This document shows positions 11,559 to 22,737 of a stretch of 64,000 bases of DNA, piece by piece. The notes beneath the pieces were generated by a model that searched no databases, was not told where the DNA came from, and worked only from the letters and a program-made list of their open reading frames with translations. The stretch's first letter is position 1, and every line of letters starts with the position of its first letter. The stretch covers positions 1,181,501 to 1,245,500 of the forward strand of contig JAYKKM010000374.1 in assembly GCA_035772405.1 (NCBI GenBank), in the 5' to 3' direction. Position numbers and translations under genes: made by a program. This DNA comes from Chrysogorgia sp. JL179-B06. Lineage: Eukaryota > Cnidaria > Anthozoa > Scleralcyonacea > Chrysogorgiidae.

Positions 11559-11973
11559 GTGGGCAAAACTCTTTCGTCTGGTAATGTCATATGATGACGT
11601 CATCGTGACGTCTCGAAACATGAAAATTCCTATAATCTTCGAAGGTTTTTAAGAAAAATTATTTTTTTACAAGTGATTAGAATGTGGACGGTCACCTTCA
11701 TAAAAGTACGCATGGATTTTAAGAATTTTTAAAAATTAGCCGAGATATCGGATTTTTAGGGTCAATAAACAATAAAATTTTCATAACTTCGTTTTTATTT
11801 AATTTATCAATGAATCCATACGTACTTTTTTTGTAGGAAGTAATTTAGGTTTATATGACACCAAAAAATATAGCATACTGTCAAAAATGACGAAAATTAT
11901 AGAGTTTTTGTGTTTGTTGATGACGTCATGGTGACGTCTCAAATACGTCATCAGACGAAAGAAGTTTGCCAAC
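11559..11973. mobile_element. TIR element of ~415 bp
   Basis: The left end GTGGGCAAAACTCTTTCGTC is inverted at the right end (CAGACGAAAGAAGTTTGCC). Next to both ends are GATGACGTCAT and GTGACGTCTC motifs. The interior is AT-rich and non-coding. Confidence 0.7.
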
Positions 11974-12237
11974 ATATTCTACATATAAAATATCTTGGTT
12001 ATTACCTTGAATTTATTGTCCACTCATGAAGTATATTGGGCACTAAATGACCTGTCCTTAGCAACCGGTTGTTTAGCAACGGAATACGTCGGAACACCCT
12101 TAAGAGATTCTGTCAAAATATGCTGTTTAAATATATGTACATAGTTAAATGTACTGGTAACAGAAACTTGTCTGTTGAACGCGGTTAACATGCAGATATT
12201 GTGTGATGAACATTGTAATTGTGTCTTCATATACACC

Positions 12238-13444
12238 GCATAGGCGTATGGGTAGAATTTTGTAGGGGGGCTGAGCATAACTTACCCGAATAAATGATGA
12301 CGTCAATATTACTGAAGAACACGAATTGCCATCGTTTAGCTTAAGCATTAAAAAGTATCACAGACTTTCCAAATTGAGATCGTGTATATATATATCTCCC
12401 ACGCATGGGGAATGCGTTGCACGACGGCAGAAGAGAAGGAAGGAAAAGCAATTAGCCACAAAACCAAATGTATTAGGTATATATTCAAGTTGAATATACG
12501 AGATTACGTTTAGACAATGCCTGAACCAAGGCTTGGCTATGCCACTGACCCATAAACGATGAACAACAATGAAATCCCAGATTAATTCCCTCAATGAGAA
12601 TCCGTTATAATGTCATAGTTAAGTTGCATTCACATATTAGAATAATTTGGGTAAATACGTACCTAAAATGAACAGGTTTTGTGATTGGCTATATGGAACA
12701 AAAGTGATAGGGTTAGGACATTGGTCTCTTTGTGGTTGATTCTATTGTTTTATTGTTTTAATCAACCAATCACAAAACTTGATAGTATAGGTAGGTGACC
12801 CAATAATTTAAGGCATGACCCTTTTTGCCCGAATGCCAAGACCATTTTTTCCCGAATAGAGCTAATTTTTCGGACAACTGAGAGGGTGCTTCAGCCCCCG
12901 GCAGGGCCATTGCGAGCAAAGAAGACCAGGGGGGTGGGTAAAGAAATTTACCTGATTTTCGAAATTATTTCTTATTTTACCTGAAAATATTTTTCGTTCA
13001 GTCAGAGTTATCTACATCGCAATTTACACATATTTAAGTCCATTTCGCATCGGCTAAAATTTTTTTCGCATTTGCTTTCGACTAAAATTCAAAAACATTG
13101 AACGCCATATTGAACGCCATATCACCGTGGGCTCGTCGTCGCACAATCGGAAACTGTCGTCTGTCTGTCGGTGCAATTCACAATAATTGATATTTACATG
13201 AAGTATAAGTTATGATTTCGAATTGTGATAATTATCGGAGACTGTTAAGTTCTGTTGAGATATATTTTTTACACGTGGTGTGCTTTTCGGACAAGTCAAT
13301 TGGTGCATAGTTTACCTCAGATTTTCGGTTTAAATCAAGCTGATAATTTACCTGAAATTCAAAAATTCAAATGCTAGGGCCCTGGCCCACACCCCCCCCC
13401 CTCCCACTAGCTACGGCCCTGGCCCCCGGCCCGTACACCTATGC
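12238..13444. mobile_element. hAT-like outer element, nested host
   Basis: The left end GCATAGGCGTATGGG and the right-end reverse complement GCATAGGTGTACGGG are followed by G-rich GGGGGGCTGA and GGGGGCTGAAGC. It contains a ~150-bp segment shared, inverted, with 8350-8500. A second element (12902-13421) is inserted in its right terminal repeat. The target-site duplication is unclear. Confidence 0.6.
12902..13421. mobile_element. Non-autonomous hAT element with 8-bp TSD
   Basis: Begins CAGGGCCATTGC and ends GCTACGGCCCTG, flanked by perfect 8-bp copies of GCCCCCGG (12894-12901 and 13422-13429). CAGGG-type ends with an 8-bp duplication are typical of hAT transposons. The 520-bp interior has no transposase. 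Confidence 0.85.
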
Positions 13445-14240
13445 TTATACTCACTGGAAGTATTATTGATTGCAATTTTGACACTTTGTAATAGTTTTAG
13501 TATATGGCTAAAATGCAGTACCTTTACTACCATAACTGTGATAAAAATGGTTTTTGGTTGTTGTCCTTGTTGTTTTGGCAGTTGGTAAAGTATTGTGATT
13601 ATTATTGCAAGATTTGGGGGCGGGGGGATATTTCATTCCGAAATTTTGGGTTGGCACCTTCCACCCCACCCACCCCCCCCCCCCCCCCCCCCAATTATGA
13701 CATATTAGCTACGGTAGTCCCAATACAAATTGAAAACATCGAAACCTTATTGTTTGACAATCGGGATATTTATTAAAAAGAGATGAGATAAGACAATGTC
13801 TGGGATAATAGCCGAAATGATTACGAAAAAAATGATAATGAAGAGAATATTGAATATGGATAAAATGAAATAAATAAAATATATTCAAAGCACAGCAGAT
13901 GGTAAAATGGCTGTAGAGCGAATAGCAGCGCTGGTAATAAAAGAATCCAAGCAAACAATCCCTTATAGAAAAAAGAACTGAGAAACGAATTATCATTTGC
14001 AAAGAAGTGCGACCAATTTAGGATATACAGGTCTCGGGGGACTCTAATAATTTTGTTTAACAACAACTCAGTGCATTAAAAAAGCTTTTTCGTGCGTTTC
14101 ACTGCATAGATAAGATTATGATATCATCTAAAACATAACATAACTATTAATGAAATGTCTAACTCGGCTTCATACATGCTTGAATACATGTATATAATTA
14201 AAATAGAAAGCTTCAGAAAAATGTACGCATGAAGAAAAGT
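13445..14240. other. No recognisable feature
   Basis: Contains a C-rich run near 13663-13692 and AT-rich sequence. The open frames lack any recognisable domain. Confidence 0.4.
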
Positions 14241-14259
14241 TACAGGTTCGATTCCTGTC

Positions 14260-14720
14260 TGCCCTGAGGTTTTCGTACAGACCGAGCGACGAAGGAGCGA
14301 GGTCTGTGCGAAAAAAACGAAGGCAAATGCTTTACCGTACAGACCAAGCAAACGAGGTTAATAAGACATTTATTATATGGCTTTTGGTTCATTTTGTTCT
14401 CTGTTTTTAACGTTGTGTTTGTCTTCAGATGTTGCCGTTTACCTTACCTCTGAGCTTGTTAATTTCGCTTCATGTTTACACACGTTACTGGTCGTTAGGC
14501 ATTCATTTTCTTCACTTATAGATAAACAGCTTTCAAGAAAAGCAGCACTAATGTCCCAGGAAGTGTTATTGTTCGAACTTTTTCAACGAACATACTCAAA
14601 TCCTCTTTTATTTTCATCTAAATCAACTCAGAAATTTTCCCGCCAAAACTTACTGGTCCGGGAGGGCAATACGCTTTTTTCCAGACCTCTCACGAACCAA
14701 TCAGCGTGCGCCATCTTTCT
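14260..14720 (+). repeat. Second copy of the 10.3-kb repeat
   Basis: Matches 10270-10700 (TTATATGGCTTTTGGTT, AAATTTTCCCGCCAAAAC). A frame of about 130 codons opens across it, but it is broken in the other copy, so I do not call a gene. Confidence 0.6.
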
Positions 14721-14914
14721 TAGCCATATAGTAAAGCAGTTTATTTTTTTTGAGGTCCGTAACTCAGGTCCGTAACTAAAATAGAGCCTTTTGATTGGCT
14801 GAGTACGAGGTCCGTATCACACCAGTACGGACCTCTCGCAACTTTTCGCGCCAAAAAATTGCAATATTTTGACTTTGCTCGAAAAAAATAAACACGTTAT
14901 TTACCGTTTTGGTC

Positions 14915-15020
14915 GGTCCGTACTGGAAAAATATTTTCCCTCAGTCTCAGAAGCGGCCCTCGACCTTCGGTCTCCGGCCGCTTCTGAGACTTCGGGAAAA
15001 TATTTTTCCAGTACGGACCT
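14915..15020. repeat. ~105-bp hairpin
   Basis: The inverted arms GGTCCGTACTGGAAAAATA and TATTTTTCCAGTACGGACC continue through CAGTCTCAGAAGCGGCC and its inverse. It is probably a hairpin MITE. GGTCCGTA motifs are scattered just upstream (14750-14830). Confidence 0.8.
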
Positions 15021-15049
15021 CCCAGCCGGTAAATAACATATATATATTA

Positions 15050-15165
15050 ATACATCCAAGCATCACTGATATATAATGACTGCCACATTATATCAATTGA
15101 ATATATATCAATTGAACCAGTACATCATTGTAACCTTCACTCTCATCATCTGAGTCTCTAAGTTT
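15050..15165 (+). mobile_element. Truncated family A SINE (left part)
   Basis: Carries the SINE left part (CATCCAAGCATCACTGATAT, CAATTGAACCAGTACATCAT, CTGAGTCTC) and stops before the tRNA-like head. Confidence 0.7.
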
Positions 15166-15244
15166 CGGCGACTACATATGGCCGACACAACTATATGTTT
15201 ATTTGTTTGCCAAAATAATTTCAAATTATTTAAATTAAGTTTAA

Positions 15245-15698
15245 CTCTTTCCTGTCCGGCTGGAAAACATCCAAAATTGAACTACCTCTTTGTTCTATTG
15301 ATATCTCGGGAAATATTCATAACTGTTGCGAAACCTATATACCTTTTCTGAAAGTCCAATAAACCGGCTGTTACCAATGCTTTTGAATTTTCCGAACAAG
15401 ACACATTATGTTAATATAAATTAGCATTAATTATCATAAATCAGGTTAAAAACTTGCATTTTTCTAGAAAAGACCATCTTGCACGTCCGCGTAGCATCAT
15501 GAAAATTCAAAATGCCACCGATCGCAGAGTTGTTTATGAAATCAAATCAAATTTGGCGCGTAAGTGTATCTCATGTCCCTTGTCGAATTTCAATTCACTT
15601 GTCTTTTGAATTTCAAAGGCGCTTGTCGAATTTCAATTTTTAATCTTGCGTTACCGGGTCTTCTATGACCCCTTTTGACTGGGCAGAACAGGAAAGAG
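15245..15698. mobile_element. TTAA (piggyBac-like) MITE
   Basis: Inverted ends CTCTTTCCTGT and ACAGGAAAGAG are each flanked by TTAA (15241-15244 and 15699-15702), the piggyBac target. The left part recurs at about 31929-32065 and the middle, inverted, at 36737-36890. Confidence 0.75.
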
Positions 15699-15744
15699 TT
15701 AAGGTTTCAAATTGAATAGTTATACCTTCGTAATGACTTATACT

Positions 15745-16070
15745 TGTATTAATATATACACTGCTGTATAGTGAATGTGGGAGAGCTTGGAGTAGACAGA
15801 CGATACATGGACGATCGTCAAGCTTGTATCCTCAGAAAAATTATTCTGAGCCCCATACAGGAATCAAACCTGCAACCTTCTGATTTCCGGTGAGACGCTC
15901 TAACCATTGAGCTACCGAGACTCAGATGGAGAGCGAAGATTACAATGATGTACTGGTTCGATTGATGTACTGCCTATGTGGCAGTCAGGCTATATGTAAA
16001 GGCAGTAATGCTTGGATGTGTTAATATATAAACTCTATTCCAAGCTCTCCGACATTCACTACACGATCGT
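15745..16070 (-). mobile_element. Family A SINE
   Basis: A near-complete minus-strand copy running from the tail (CACTGCTGTATAGTGAATGTGG) through the tRNA-like head (about 15850-15922) to the left part (GCAGTAATGCTTGGATGTG). Confidence 0.8.
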
Positions 16071-16109
16071 CAAGTTCATATCCTCAGAAAAATTATTCTC
16101 TCGTACGGA

Positions 16110-16181
16110 ATCTCGTACAGGAATCGAACCTGTAACCTTCTGATTGCCAATGAGATGCTCTAACTATTGAGCTAACGAGAC
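16110..16181 (-). tRNA. tRNA-like cloverleaf in a SINE (Ala-GGC-like)
   Basis: 72 nt: acceptor GTCTCGT/ACGAGAT, D-arm GCTCAATAGTTAGAGC, loop TTGGCAA with a proper U33 and anticodon GGC, T-arm ACAGG/CCTGT. One anticodon-stem mismatch is shared with the copy at 1803. SINE sequence (CTGAGGATA block) flanks it on one side, so I treat it as a SINE head, though it is the copy most like a real tRNA. Confidence 0.4.
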
Positions 16182-16297
16182 TCAGATGGAGAGCAAAGGT
16201 TTGTTCAGCAATTACCACTGAAAGATCTTGAGTTTATATTCCTGTATTCCTGCATGGATATGACCGGCATCGGGGTATGTTAATTTACTGCCAAAAT

Positions 16298-16335
16298 ACT
16301 ATACTAACGTTTCGAGCGAAGGCCCTCGTCACAGA
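16298..16335 (-). ncRNA. Degenerate hammerhead-like motif
   Basis: The minus strand reads TGACGAGGGCC, CTTCGCTC, then GAAACGTTAGTA. The first C of CTGANGA is altered. It is the same family as 7905 and 63488. Confidence 0.3.
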
Positions 16336-16749
16336 GTGACTGAAGTTAGGTTTGAATTCGCAACTTGGACACCAGTGGTTCGACTGCTGTTCTCTTGACC
16401 AATTGAGCTATATTGCAGTCAATTATGAACACTGTGCAGCTTGGGTTTAATCCATTTTAAGTGCACAAAAGATATTCTCGACGATTTAACAGTGATGCAG
16501 GCCATGACATTGCGCTGCGATTTGATTCTATTCAGATATATACTCATTCTCTTTCCTTCGTGTTCTTACAATATATACATCGTATATATATATATATATA
16601 CTTCTCAAATTACAACTCGATCTATATAGTTCTGATTGGCGTTTAGTTCAGCTCATCAGAGTTATGCATCCCATGGACAAACGCTTCAAGTTGTAACGTT
16701 AATAGATTGTTTCTCAAATTAAAATGTTACCAATATCTTAACTGCTAAT

Positions 16750-17175
16750 AGACGACTTTCACGATCATGCGCAGTAGCAACAAATATTCAAATTTTCATC
16801 ATTGGTAAAAACAACTGTTTCAGCTGGAAAGAGCATATTGAAAATAGTAGAAGTGCAAAGTTTGAAAGGAATTGTGTAAAAAAGGAAGAAGTTACACAAG
16901 CAGAAAGTTGGCCATTTCAAAAGGGATTTATTAGTGATTTAATAAGGATTTTGGCTTGGCGGGCGGGCGTTGCACGCCAAGCCAAAATCCCTATTAAATC
17001 CATAGTGAAGAGCAAAACTTCCAAAGTGTGTAGCTTTCGCACTATTTGCCCTATTAGTTTCAAACTTTGCACTTTTACTATTTTTAATATGATCTTTCTA
17101 GCTAAAACAGTTGTTTTTACCTCGTATGAAAATTTGAAATAAAATTGCTACTGCGCATGACCCTGAAACTCGTCT
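16750..17175. mobile_element. 426-bp MITE with a paralogous empty site
   Basis: Long inverted arms: AGACGA...TTTCA and CATGCGCAGTAGCAA at one end, their inverse at the other, through a central inverted TTGGCTTGGCG/CGCCAAGCCAAAA. AT flanks both sides. The flanks recur without the insert at 17560-17650 (CTTAACTGCTAATTGCCCAATT spans 17598-17619), giving the empty site. Confidence 0.8.
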
Positions 17176-17344
17176 ATTGCCCAATTAATACAAGAAGACA
17201 GAGACAGAGAATACTGATGAGAAAGCTAACTCTAGTTCTAATTTGGCGTTTTTCAACTCATCGGAGGGTCATCCGAAAGACAAACGCTTTAACTGTTAAT
17301 GTAGGTCAAATGTGGATGAGAATTGATGAGAGTTGAAACTCACC

Positions 17345-17560
17345 ATTACTCACGCTTGCGTTTCAATTTTGATGAGAGTCGATGAGATTTTTAGTTCGTT
17401 TGACCGGTGCACGAGAGTCGATGAGAGTTGTAAACGGCTAGCGGTTTTCAATCTCTCATCAACTCTAATGCAACTCTCGTGTTCGTTTGACCGAGCAATG
17501 AGAGTTGAGGAACAACTCATGCAAACTCTCGCCTGCCAACTCTCATCGACTCTCGCTCTT
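17345..17560. repeat. GATGAGAGT-type short repeats in both orientations
   Basis: Repeated GAGAGTCGATGAGAGTT and the inverse AACTCTCATCGACTCTC, with two copies of TTCGTTTGACCG. It is non-coding. Confidence 0.7.
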
Positions 17561-18003
17561 AATAGATTGTTTCTCCAATTTAACTTTACCAATATCTTAA
17601 CTGCTAATTGCCCAATTAATTTAAGAAGTGAGAGAGAGCATATGAGAAAGCTATAATGTGTTTAATTCGATTTATACTCTAAATGGTTGGTGTATACTAC
17701 TCGAATAGTGTGTAGGGAGTCTTACGTTTCGAAGTGTAGGTTCGTCAGAGAATGAAATAAAGCGAATAATACATTGTATAATGTGTAGGTCCTGTTAATA
17801 AGGAAGTATATACATGAAAAAAGTCTCCTTCTCTGTTTGAAGTATATATGAAAGCTGCATGCACGTATAGAGCAATTAGCCGGATTAATGCGGAGGCCCT
17901 GGAGAAAAATAGGGCCTTTTGTCAGCAGACTTAAAAAATAAGGTTTTGCGAGTAAGCGTACTTTCATAAAAGTCTTGTATCGATTGTAATTTTCGATGTA
18001 ATA

Positions 18004-18089
18004 GATCAAACACGAGTTTGAGTGTTTCATCAGGGGTTCCAAACACGAGAAAAGTCCCCTGATGAAACACGACAAACGAGTGTTTGATC
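18004..18089. repeat. 86-bp hairpin
   Basis: Arms GATCAAACACGAGTTTGAGT and its near inverse, with CATCAGGGG/CCCCTGATG inside. Confidence 0.75.
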
Positions 18090-18679
18090 TAGCTTCTCAA
18101 ACGAGTATTCCTTTAGCGATTTGCTCCCATAGCGATTTTATTTTAATATGTAGATTAAGAAATGTGATCCAGTTCACTAGGAAGTTTCCTACAGGTTTTC
18201 ATTGGGTATCAAAACTCATGCATGTGATGCGGTATACGTTCATGGATTGGCTATGATAATTCATGAATTATTAATGAGTTTGAGAAAGAGGTTTACAACA
18301 CTGATCTGTGAAACATAAAGATAGCTTTATATATATTATAACGATCGAAAACGATCTATACAGGCCCTAATGTCTCTCATGCCAGCTCCAGGCCAAACAT
18401 ATAATCCGGCTCTGGCAATTAGAAAATACATAAATTAATATACGCGAGGAAGTCTTCGAATGTCCGAAATCCTTTTCAAACGATCTAGCGATTGTGCCGA
18501 GCCGGACTCAGATTTATTTGGTCTAGTGGTTCTAGATGCGACATTGAACTACTATAATATGCAGATCTAAATGATCGATACGGAAGTTTAGTGTGCTGCG
18601 AAGGTAGTGTAGTTCTAAAAGAGTATAGAGTGCTGTGTAGGTATAGTGTTTTAGATATATACCAAAGTGAAAAGGTGGC

Positions 18680-18974
18680 AGGCCTACTTTGGGACCTAAA
18701 GTCGCCGTAACTTTGTGCAACTTAAGGCGATTTAGGGTGACTTAAGGCGACTTAAGCAAAATTCAACAAATAACTTTGCGATTTAAGGCGACTTTGGGCG
18801 ATTTAAGGCGACTTAAGGCGACTTTGGGCGACTTTGTGCGATTTAAGGCGACTTAAGCAAAATTCAACAAATAACTTTGCGATTTAAGGCGACTTTGGGC
18901 GATTTAAGGCGACTTAAGGCGACTTTGGACGACTTTGGGCGATTTAAGGCGACTTTAGGTCCCAAAGTAGGCCT
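18680..18974. mobile_element. 295-bp MITE with internal minisatellite
   Basis: A perfect 27-bp terminal inverted repeat (starts AGGCCTACTTTGGGACC) at 18680-18706 and 18948-18974, flanked by the 7-bp duplication AGGTGGC (18673-18679 and 18975-18981). Between the ends are short GGCGACTT(T/A) units, part of them arranged in a ~120-bp higher-order duplication with GCAAAATTCAACAAATAACT. Confidence 0.9.
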
Positions 18975-19679
18975 AGGTGGCGAACTGCCTGCAATATTTC
19001 GTTACTAAAAATCTCGGGGTAGAGTTGGGGTAAACTGATTAGAGTGAGTCGTGCGTCATGAAGGGTCTTCCATTGAAACTTTATATTTATTTATTAGGCT
19101 TTGCCAGCTGTACAGAATATATATATATATACATACATGTTCACATGCATTTACACAATTATGCACATTGCACACATAAAACATATTCATATACATACGC
19201 CAATTATTGCGGTCCCAGAATGAATTAAATTGAAGTAAAAAATAAATAGTTTTAAGAATCTGTTCAAGAGCTATTATAGACACGGCATTGTAGGATACCA
19301 ATTAGAGTGCGAACAGAATTACATTTTGGGCAAATCGTTTTCAATGTTCGCGGATCTTCTGGTCTAATGCCCTGATGTAGTATTACAGGAGGTTGCATTT
19401 ATAGTTAGTTAACGTAAGTTCCTTCAACCGTATTTCGTTCGGGAGGACATTCTACGTCCTACATGTTCGTGTGAAGAATGAGCGCTGGAAAGTTAGTGTT
19501 CTACATAGTCGCGGACGAAATTGTAGAAGATCTGGGGTTGAGCAGTTTCTAGTTATCCTCTTTGGGCGGGTGATTTTAGCCAGCCCATTTTAGACCTCCT
19601 AATACACGATTTCGGCAATTCCTTTTAGAGCTTTCGTGTTGCACAGATATATTTCTAAATACTTGAAAGATGTGTTGTG

Positions 19680-19865
19680 CAAATGAATGGAACAGTTATG
19701 CTGCTCAGTGGTCAGAGCACTGCACTATAGCATCGCAGGGTCGCGGGTTCAATTCCAGCCGGAAGGTCTTGATGTTACATTTTTCGCAACTGGTCCCGGT
19801 TTGGTCTTAAAATGTATATATTTCAACACTCGACATTTTCCTTCACCATAAATCCTTTCAACATG
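19680..19865 (+). mobile_element. tRNA-headed SINE, family B
   Basis: The head GCTCAGTGGTCAGAGCACTG, GGGTCGCGGGTTCAATTCC is followed by a tail (CAACTGGTCCCGGTTTGGTC, CTTCACCATAAATCCTT) shared with the 53.4- and 61.9-kb copies. Confidence 0.75.
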
Positions 19866-20287
19866 TAGTTTAATCGAGTGAAATGCCAAATATTACTTGT
19901 AATATTAATATAGTTCGAGCTAATCTTACTGCTTGCGAGTCGCTTCAGAAAAATGCCAGGGTTATGGGTTCGCTTTCCATGCTGTATGAAAGCAATACGA
20001 ATTCGTAGATCGAGTCGATCACAAATGCAGTTATAAAATTAAGCTCATCGTCTTCGTGTATAATACCGGAGACAAAATGGACACAGACATCGTCATAGAC
20101 ACATCAAGATTATTTTCTCGGGATTCAGAAGCTTCACAAGAACAAAAACCCTAACCATAACCCAAATAAAAACTCTAGTCCTAACCCTGAAATAAAGGAA
20201 TACTAACCCTACTTCTAAACTAAATATTTCAATGATGTAATATTCTGTGTTCCTCTTCACAAAAGAGTCAAACTAAGATAGAGTATA

Positions 20288-20319
20288 CTTACGTATATAT
20301 TCATGAATATACGTAAGTA
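20288..20319. repeat. Perfect 32-bp palindrome
   Basis: ACTTACGTATATATTC meets its exact reverse complement. It is present in both duplication units. Confidence 0.85.
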
Positions 20320-20961
20320 CTTTTACTTGCGTATTTTTCGATACATTGAAGTTCTCTTATTTCTCCTTTTCATATTATATCCAGTTCTTTTGAGAACTTA
20401 GCAGCTTTCATAATTATTCTTAGTCAAATTATGATATTAGGCAATTGAGTTGCTGCGTTTTTCGGCCGAAAAAAATACCAAAAAATACGTATAAGATGGA
20501 CACATTTTCGAATAAACCTCAAATTCTTTCAACTCTTGCTCGAACACCTGTACCTTTGTTTTTGCACATACAAGTGACAAATCTTACCTTTCCTTTCGAT
20601 AAATTCACCGGCTGCTTTCTCCTGAACACAGACCCATTATCAAGTTTTGATTAAATTGATTTGACTAGCGTTGTGAATGTATATTTCAACTACAAGAAAA
20701 TTTCTATCACCTCGCAGCTGCTTGTCACAGTTTTGACGCAATTTGCATATTTATAAGCGATAGTTTCCGATCCCAGAGATTATTGTATAATTCAAGCGCT
20801 CGGTGTCAGAGTACATCGAGAAAATATTCAATACGGTGGCTTGTCCAAACACCCGATTCCTTCTTTTATTTATTTTTTATCCAATGCTACACGGATCTAA
20901 AACTCGAACAGCTCGAAATATCGAGGGATATACAAAAGCACTTCGTTTTACTAGGGACCTT

Positions 20962-21830
20962 AAGATCTACGACGGCAACCTCAGATGGGGCACTGATCTC
21001 AAAAATACGATTGGATTGAGCTTTCTATTGTATCTGATGAGCTGATTTTGAAGCTTGCATATTTGCATAATGTTACTAAATTGACGAGAGATCATTAGAA
21101 ACTCCGAGTTTACAAGCAAATCAAACTGTGACGCTCGCGAAATAGGTTTAGTGTCGGCCAATATAGTTTTTTTGTTAATATTAAATACATAAAATCTTGA
21201 ACCTAATTTGACGTCTCGTATTAGGCTTCTCTCACTGGATAATTAGAGCCAACGGCGGCCATTACTAAGGGACCAAAGTCGCAGTAAATCTGTAGGTAGG
21301 CCATGAATCGTTTTACCCAGTAATTTGAAAAATGTCTTTGGTAAGAGCACGTAATGGTAAGAGCACATAATCCAAAAAAACCTCATAGGATCCTCAGTTG
21401 ATCCCTTAGTAATGACGGACTTCCGGCTTCATTTTCTGAACAATAGTTGCTCGATCCAGTCTTCTTTCGAGATCAGTGGGACGCGGACGTCGTTAAAACA
21501 GAATCTTTATACGAAACAAAAAGAATAATTTTTATTCCCTGCATTATGTGTAATCTCAACGCCGTCCTCGTTCTGTTTACAACGCCACTGAGAGCATTTT
21601 CACGTCTTTAGGACGACGGTAACTCACGGAGAGACGAAGCTGTTTCTTAAGACTGACTTCATAAACACAGACACTACAATCGTTTAGAAATATTAAAGAG
21701 CGTTTTGGAGATCATAAAACAAGCTTTGAGTGTCAAATACGCTAGTCAATAGACCGTGGTTTCATTCAAATGATTAAAATTTATATTTCTTTCACTGCCG
21801 TCGCCGTCCTAGGTTGCCGTCGTAGATCTT
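20962..21830. mobile_element. TIR element of ~0.87 kb in unit 1
   Basis: AAGATCTACGACGGCAACCT at 20962-20981 is perfectly inverted at 21811-21830. The interior has a CGTCCTCGTTCTGTTTACAACG block, seen inverted near 32640-32760 in a decayed relative. It recurs in unit 2 at about 26577-27445. Confidence 0.75.
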
Positions 21831-22021
21831 ACGGTGGCCTATACTACTTTCGAATATCATATTTTGAGATATTGTTCTTAAGAAATAGAAAACAATTTCC
21901 GTGTTTTTTCAAACAGTTTTAGTAGACACTGACCATTGTCCATTACAAATGCTGCATTCTGATTGGCTACTCAACCGTTGTCTATTCGTGATAGACCATG
22001 ATGGAGAAATGCGCTCAAAAA

Positions 22022-22110
22022 CAATGGCAGAAAACTCTCGTTTTGGGGAGGTTTCAGATGAGTTTTTGGATAATTTTTTGGAGAATGCACAATTTGTAAT
22101 AGTCCACTAA
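22022..22110 (+). pseudogene. N-terminus resembling DUF3504/Crypton-type proteins
   Basis: MAENSRFGEVSDEFLDNFLE resembles the start of Crypton/KIAA1958-like proteins, which open with a short basic/acidic N-terminus such as F..(V/I)SDEEI. The frame ends after 29 codons without a clear splice donor and without the TK..K block. A copy exists at 27637-27725. It could be chance similarity. Confidence 0.3.
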
Positions 22111-22124
22111 TTTGTTTCTACTAA

Positions 22125-22730
22125 AACAATTAGACAACTCGTCCACATTGTCTATTTAACAATTAGTCACTGAAGTCGAGGTGAGTAGGTGACTATCGTT
22201 GAATATAACGATAACGATAATCACCGAGACTGAGGTGACTAATTGTTTTAGTATAATTTCAAGCTTGAACTGAATATTCAATTGAGAAGTTTTAAACAGA
22301 CAGTTTGAACTGTGTTATGCTCGATGTTTTCTCACGCTTGACAGCTTTCAAAAACACATTATAACGATCAAAACGGACGTAAAAATATAAATAATTATAC
22401 GATAAACAACTTCCTTACCGTTAGACAGTTCTATCTTGAGAGAAATCTGATATATACAATGTCTTTATGCTAAGTTTTTGAGCCTTTTCGACGATTTTTT
22501 AGTTATAATAATATAGTCGCCATTTTGGAATATAATTCGTCATGTTTTAGAAACCATACATCAAAATAATGATTCCGAGAGGGGACTGGAACGAATACAC
22601 ATAGTCTGGTTATAAAAAACACTTTTTCAAGTATGATTTCTAGTAAAGTGTTAGTCAGCCAATCAGAGCTCGTTTAAGCTCAGAAATTTATATCGCTCAC
22701 AGACAATGAGGACGAGTTGTCTAATTGTTA
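22125..22730. mobile_element. ~0.6-kb TIR element abutting the palindrome
   Basis: AACAATTAGACAACTCGTCC at the left returns inverted at the right (GGACGAGTTGTCTAATTGTT). The interior has CGATAACGATAATCACC and CACCTCAGT-like inverted pieces. It recurs at about 27740-28345. Confidence 0.75.
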
Positions 22731-22737
22731 AATCAGC

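Noticed and set aside
14377..14775. 132-codon plus-strand ORF
   Set aside because: Lies in a dispersed repeat whose other copy (10.3 kb) breaks the frame; no domain.
20783..21161. Overlapping ORFs of 60-80 codons, repeated exactly at 26398-26776
   Set aside because: Their identity in both copies only reflects the DNA duplication; no domain, and three overlapping frames on both strands.
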